Both the position numbers and the translations under genes were made by a program. A stretch of DNA of 64,000 nucleotides from Vitreoscilla sp. (GTDB lineage: Bacteria; Pseudomonadota; Gammaproteobacteria; Burkholderiales; Neisseriaceae), in contig JASLFS010000074.1 of assembly GCA_030150505.1 (NCBI GenBank), positions 31,909-95,908 of the forward strand. Reading direction: 5' to 3'. Under the pieces are notes generated by a model, which searched no databases, was not told where the DNA came from, and was given only the letters and a program-made list of their open reading frames with translations. Positions within the stretch are counted from its first letter, which is position 1, and the number at the start of each line of letters is the position of its first letter. Shown here piece by piece: positions 61,442 through 64,000 of this stretch.

Positions 61442-61778
61442 GTTTTTATTAATGCGGAGACCACGAACGTGGGCACAGTATCCAGTGATAGTTGTTGGTT
61501 GTTTTTATTAACAACCTTGAGCCTTTGGAACTAACGAACGCATGTCTTCATGAGTCGTGGTCTTAAAGGGAAGCGGCTCATATCTTATTTTTTATTCGCT
61601 TCAATACAATTTATTCCTTATATTGCCATCTTTCTAGATTATGCTGGATAAGAGGGCTATGGGTGTTGGTTTAAATGAGATTGATTAATCAGTCATTAGA
61701 ATAATTCTATCGATGCTGCTTAATCAATATCGTTTTGCCGTGCTTACGTCTGTCTCATTTCTTTGATGGGGTAACGTT
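61442..61778 (+). ncRNA. Structured 5' leader of mgtE, candidate cis-regulatory RNA
   Basis: A nine-bp perfect outer stem (AGACCACGA at 61458-61466 with TCGTGGTCT at 61555-61563) encloses a smaller hairpin (GGTTGTT/AACAACC, 61497-61516). A second inverted repeat (ATTGATTAA at 61680 with TTAATCAAT at 61720) lies just before the gene. The GC content here is visibly higher than in flanking spacers. The layout fits a metal-sensing leader, but the sequence does not match the M-box, yybP-ykoY or mgtA leaders as I remember them. Function is inferred from structure and position only. Confidence 0.5.
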
Positions 61779-63164
61779 ATGAGTTCATTGAAACTACAAG
61801 AATTGCGCTTTTCTGTGCGCACATTATTACTTTCTCATGATTTAGAAACATTTGAGAGTGTGATTCGTCAATCGCGTGCGATTGATTTGGCAGAGGCTTT
61901 GGAAGAATGGCCTGCTGATGAAGTAGTTAATTTATTGAAGCTTTTAAATGGTGAAATGCTTGCACCAATTTTCGAAGAGTTTAATCATGAATACCAAGAT
62001 GAACTGGTTAAGAGTTTTAGTTCAGATGATTTGCTAAAAATCTTACGTCATTTGCCATCGGATGAGCGGGTTGCGATTTTCATTCGAATGACTCAAGAGG
62101 ATCGAACCAGTTTATTACCAGTATTGGCACAAGCTGAGCGCGAAGAAATTTTAATGTTGGCTGCGTATCCAGAAGGCACGGTGGGTAGTATGACCAGTGC
62201 TGATTATGTGCATGTTGGACATAAGGCAACGGTTGCGGAGGCTTGGTTGCAAATTAAAAAGGGCGCTAATAGCAAGGAAGCATTGTCTGTTATTTATGTT
62301 ACTGATAAACAAAGGCATTTGTTAGGCGTTATTAGTTTGCAGGATTTGTTATTGACGGCGAATGATATTTTAGTTGAAAAAATCATGCGTACGGATTTAA
62401 TTCAAATTAATGCCAATAGTGAAGACAAAGAAGCTGTTTATTTGATTGAGCGCTATGATTTAGATGCTTTGCCTGTTGTAGATAATGCTCAAAGACTGTT
62501 GGGTATTGTGACTGTTGATGATGCCATGGAGCATATGAAAGATAGTGCAGCTGATATTCTTTCTAGAGTCGGTGGTAGTGCTGCCATGTCTGGCCCAGAG
62601 TTAGATTATCGTGAATCTGGTTTCTGGAGGATGTTTACGGTTCGTGGTTTTTGGTTAGGGATTTTGACATTATTTGGTATTGTGACCAGTAATTTTGTTG
62701 CTGGACAAGAAGAATTATTGGAAAGTGCGATTATTTTAGCAGCCTTTTTAGCTCCGATTGTTGATATGGGTGGTAACACTGGTAGCCAATCTGCGACTTT
62801 GGTTATTCGTTCGATGGCGCTTGGTGAAGTTAAATTAAAATGGGCTGATTTGTGGTTTGTATTGAAGAAAGAATTACCAGTTGCATTGGCATTAGGTGTT
62901 GGTATTGGTGTGTTGGAAATGGTGATGGCTTACTTCTTTAAAGATGGGGTTAACTGGAGCATTTTAATGGTTGTTGGTTTGTCGATGATGACTGTTACTT
63001 TTATTGGTGGTGTTTTCGGTTTGCTTTTACCGTTTGTAGCTAAGCGTTTTAATATTGACCCTGCGACATTGAGTTCTCCATTATTGACATCTATTATGGA
63101 CTTATTGGGTGTTGTCATTTACTTTGCCTTTGCATATGCGTTCTTGAGTGATATGTTGGTTTAA
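61779..63164 (+). CDS. mgtE: Magnesium transporter MgtE
   Basis: A 461-residue channel-like transporter. The cytosolic N domain (about 20-130) is made of helical repeats (LPSDERVAIFIRM). Two CBS domains follow (about 135-255), ending in IVTVDDAMEHM, which gate the pore by sensing Mg. Five helices then form the membrane part, with APIVDMGGNTGSQSATLVIRS as the conserved pore motif. It takes up Mg2+ when the cell is poor in it. A 335-base structured leader precedes it. Confidence 0.96.
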   Translation: MSSLKLQELRFSVRTLLLSHDLETFESVIRQSRAIDLAEALEEWPADEVVNLLKLLNGEMLAPIFEEFNHEYQDELVKSFSSDDLLKILRHLPSDERVAIFIRMTQEDRTSLLPVLAQAEREEILMLAAYPEGTVGSMTSADYVHVGHKATVAEAWLQIKKGANSKEALSVIYVTDKQRHLLGVISLQDLLLTANDILVEKIMRTDLIQINANSEDKEAVYLIERYDLDALPVVDNAQRLLGIVTVDDAMEHMKDSAADILSRVGGSAAMSGPELDYRESGFWRMFTVRGFWLGILTLFGIVTSNFVAGQEELLESAIILAAFLAPIVDMGGNTGSQSATLVIRSMALGEVKLKWADLWFVLKKELPVALALGVGIGVLEMVMAYFFKDGVNWSILMVVGLSMMTVTFIGGVFGLLLPFVAKRFNIDPATLSSPLLTSIMDLLGVVIYFAFAYAFLSDMLV

Positions 63165-63217
63165 TATCATTATTATTTAGTAATCAATGGGTCGGTCAGT
63201 AAACGGGAGTATTTGAT

Positions 63218-63952
63218 ATGACATTGGCGGTGGTTCAAAATTTTGATTGGCAGTCTAATGTCGATACTTTTATTAGTTTATTGGCAGCCTTTATTTTAGG
63301 CTCTGCAATTGGTTTTGAGAGGCAGTATCGGCAAAGGACAGCTGGGTTGCGAACCAATGTTTTGGTTTGCTTGGGCGCGGCGATTTTTGTGGATATTGCT
63401 AATCGAATTTTTCAAATAGTGGGCGGCAATTATTCTGCTATTCAGGTGGTTGCATATGTTGTATCTGGCGTAGGTTTTTTAGGCGCTGGTGTTATTATGC
63501 GAGAAGAGGGGAATGTCCGTGGTATCAATACAGCCGCAACCTTATGGTGCTCTGCTGCGATTGGTGCTGCAGCCGGCGCAGATTTGTTATTTGAGGCAAT
63601 TATAGGGACGGTTTTTATTCTATCAGCCAATACTTTATTGCGTCCGATTGTGAATGCGCTTAATAAACGACCGTATGATTTAAATGCAGTTGAAGTTAAT
63701 ACTATTATTTCGATTATTGTTGATAAAGATGAGCAGAAAACTGCTTTGCAGATGGTAACTGATGAGTTGCAACGAAGGCAGCTATCTTTTCAACACATTG
63801 ATATCCATGCCTTTGGTGATGAAGAAGTGGAGATTGAATTAAGTTTATTTGCAAAAGAAATAGAGCAAAGTACGCTTGATGGGTTGATTCATGATTTGTT
63901 GAAAAATGCCATGATTAAGCAAGCATTTATAACGCATCAATTGAAAGAGTAG
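63218..63952 (+). CDS. MgtC/SapB family protein
   Basis: A 244-residue membrane protein with four or five helices. It has the MgtC marks AIGFERQYRQRTAGLRTNVLVCLGAA and GVGFLGAGVIMREEGNVRGINTAATLW, and a C-terminal ACT-like cytosolic domain (about 165-244). MgtC proteins affect Mg homeostasis and F1Fo ATPase activity and often help survival in low Mg or macrophages. It follows mgtE by 53 bp on the same strand, so both may answer to the same leader. Confidence 0.88.
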   Translation: MTLAVVQNFDWQSNVDTFISLLAAFILGSAIGFERQYRQRTAGLRTNVLVCLGAAIFVDIANRIFQIVGGNYSAIQVVAYVVSGVGFLGAGVIMREEGNVRGINTAATLWCSAAIGAAAGADLLFEAIIGTVFILSANTLLRPIVNALNKRPYDLNAVEVNTIISIIVDKDEQKTALQMVTDELQRRQLSFQHIDIHAFGDEEVEIELSLFAKEIEQSTLDGLIHDLLKNAMIKQAFITHQLKE

Positions 63953-64000
63953 TTGTTTGTGACTGATATTGGTTAATAGAAGACATGCTATTAACCAATA

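Noticed and set aside
61442..61600. M-box, yybP-ykoY or mgtA leader riboswitch at mgtE
   Set aside because: I compared the visible segments with these classes from memory and found none of their conserved cores, so I report it only as an unknown structured leader.

Overview
This window looks like core chromosome of an AT-rich member of the Neisseriaceae (Betaproteobacteria); by eye it is roughly 35-40 % G+C. Three things support this. Exact copies of AGGCTGCCTGAA, the DNA uptake sequence dialect described for Simonsiella-type Neisseriaceae, lie in the panB-panC gap (39860-40058), and one-base variants form other terminators. The gene linkages are betaproteobacterial: lptG-lptF divergent from pepA-holC, leuC-entericidin-leuD-leuB, fur near bamE-dapB, and paired bacterioferritins with bfd. 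The housekeeping proteins also read as neisserial. I cannot name the species. I saw no tRNA, rRNA, CRISPR array, insertion sequence or phage module.

Layout. 1-4.0 kb: a polyamine-linked membrane cluster, with the N-terminus of a membrane-anchored aminopropyltransferase on the minus strand facing DUF350, SPFH-SHOCT, DUF4178, a 45-residue membrane protein and SpeD. 4.0-5.5 kb: ubiD. 5.5-9.5 kb: a loose run of small accessory genes (ankyrin protein, two lipoproteins, an acidic secreted peptide, a YfbU relative, a helix-hairpin-helix protein). 9.6-13.2 kb: cystine transporter, DUF523 protein, mpl. 13.2-15.1 kb: a gene-poor stretch with unexplained hairpins and two small orphan genes. 15.1-24.8 kb: glnA, aroE-mtgA, and the minus-strand operon bamE-dapB-FecCD permease-ATPase-lipase, then fur-aat. 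24.8-31.9 kb: fadD-mnmA, dut, yeiH with its divergent LysR regulator, coaBC with a His-tailed protein. 32-36 kb: purC, purK, purE, a TPR lipoprotein, an O-methyltransferase and a DUF3460 protein. 36.4-44 kb: pcnB-folK-dNK-panB, panC, ychF, tyrS. 44-47.5 kb: pqiABC. 47.6-51 kb: leuB, leuD, entericidin, leuC. 51.2-54.4 kb: a PBP7-type endopeptidase, argD, a sirtuin. 54.4-59.7 kb: lptG-lptF, pepA-holC, a PhzF protein. 59.8-61 kb: the bacterioferritin pair and bfd. 61.4-64 kb: mgtE with a long structured leader, then an mgtC/sapB gene.

How the parts work together. Iron handling is represented by fur, the ferroxidase-type and haem-type bacterioferritin subunits, bfd with a Fur-like box, and an orphan FecCD/ATPase pair. 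Envelope work is covered by lptFG, bamE, pqiABC, mpl, mtgA, the PBP7-type enzyme and several lipoproteins. Magnesium transport closes the window.

The strongest candidates for undescribed biology are the polyamine/DUF350/SPFH/DUF4178 cluster and the mgtE leader RNA. Lesser ones are the tandem hairpins near 13.45-13.54 kb and the uptake-sequence-derived palindromic terminators. All functional calls come from reading translations and motifs; no database search was run.
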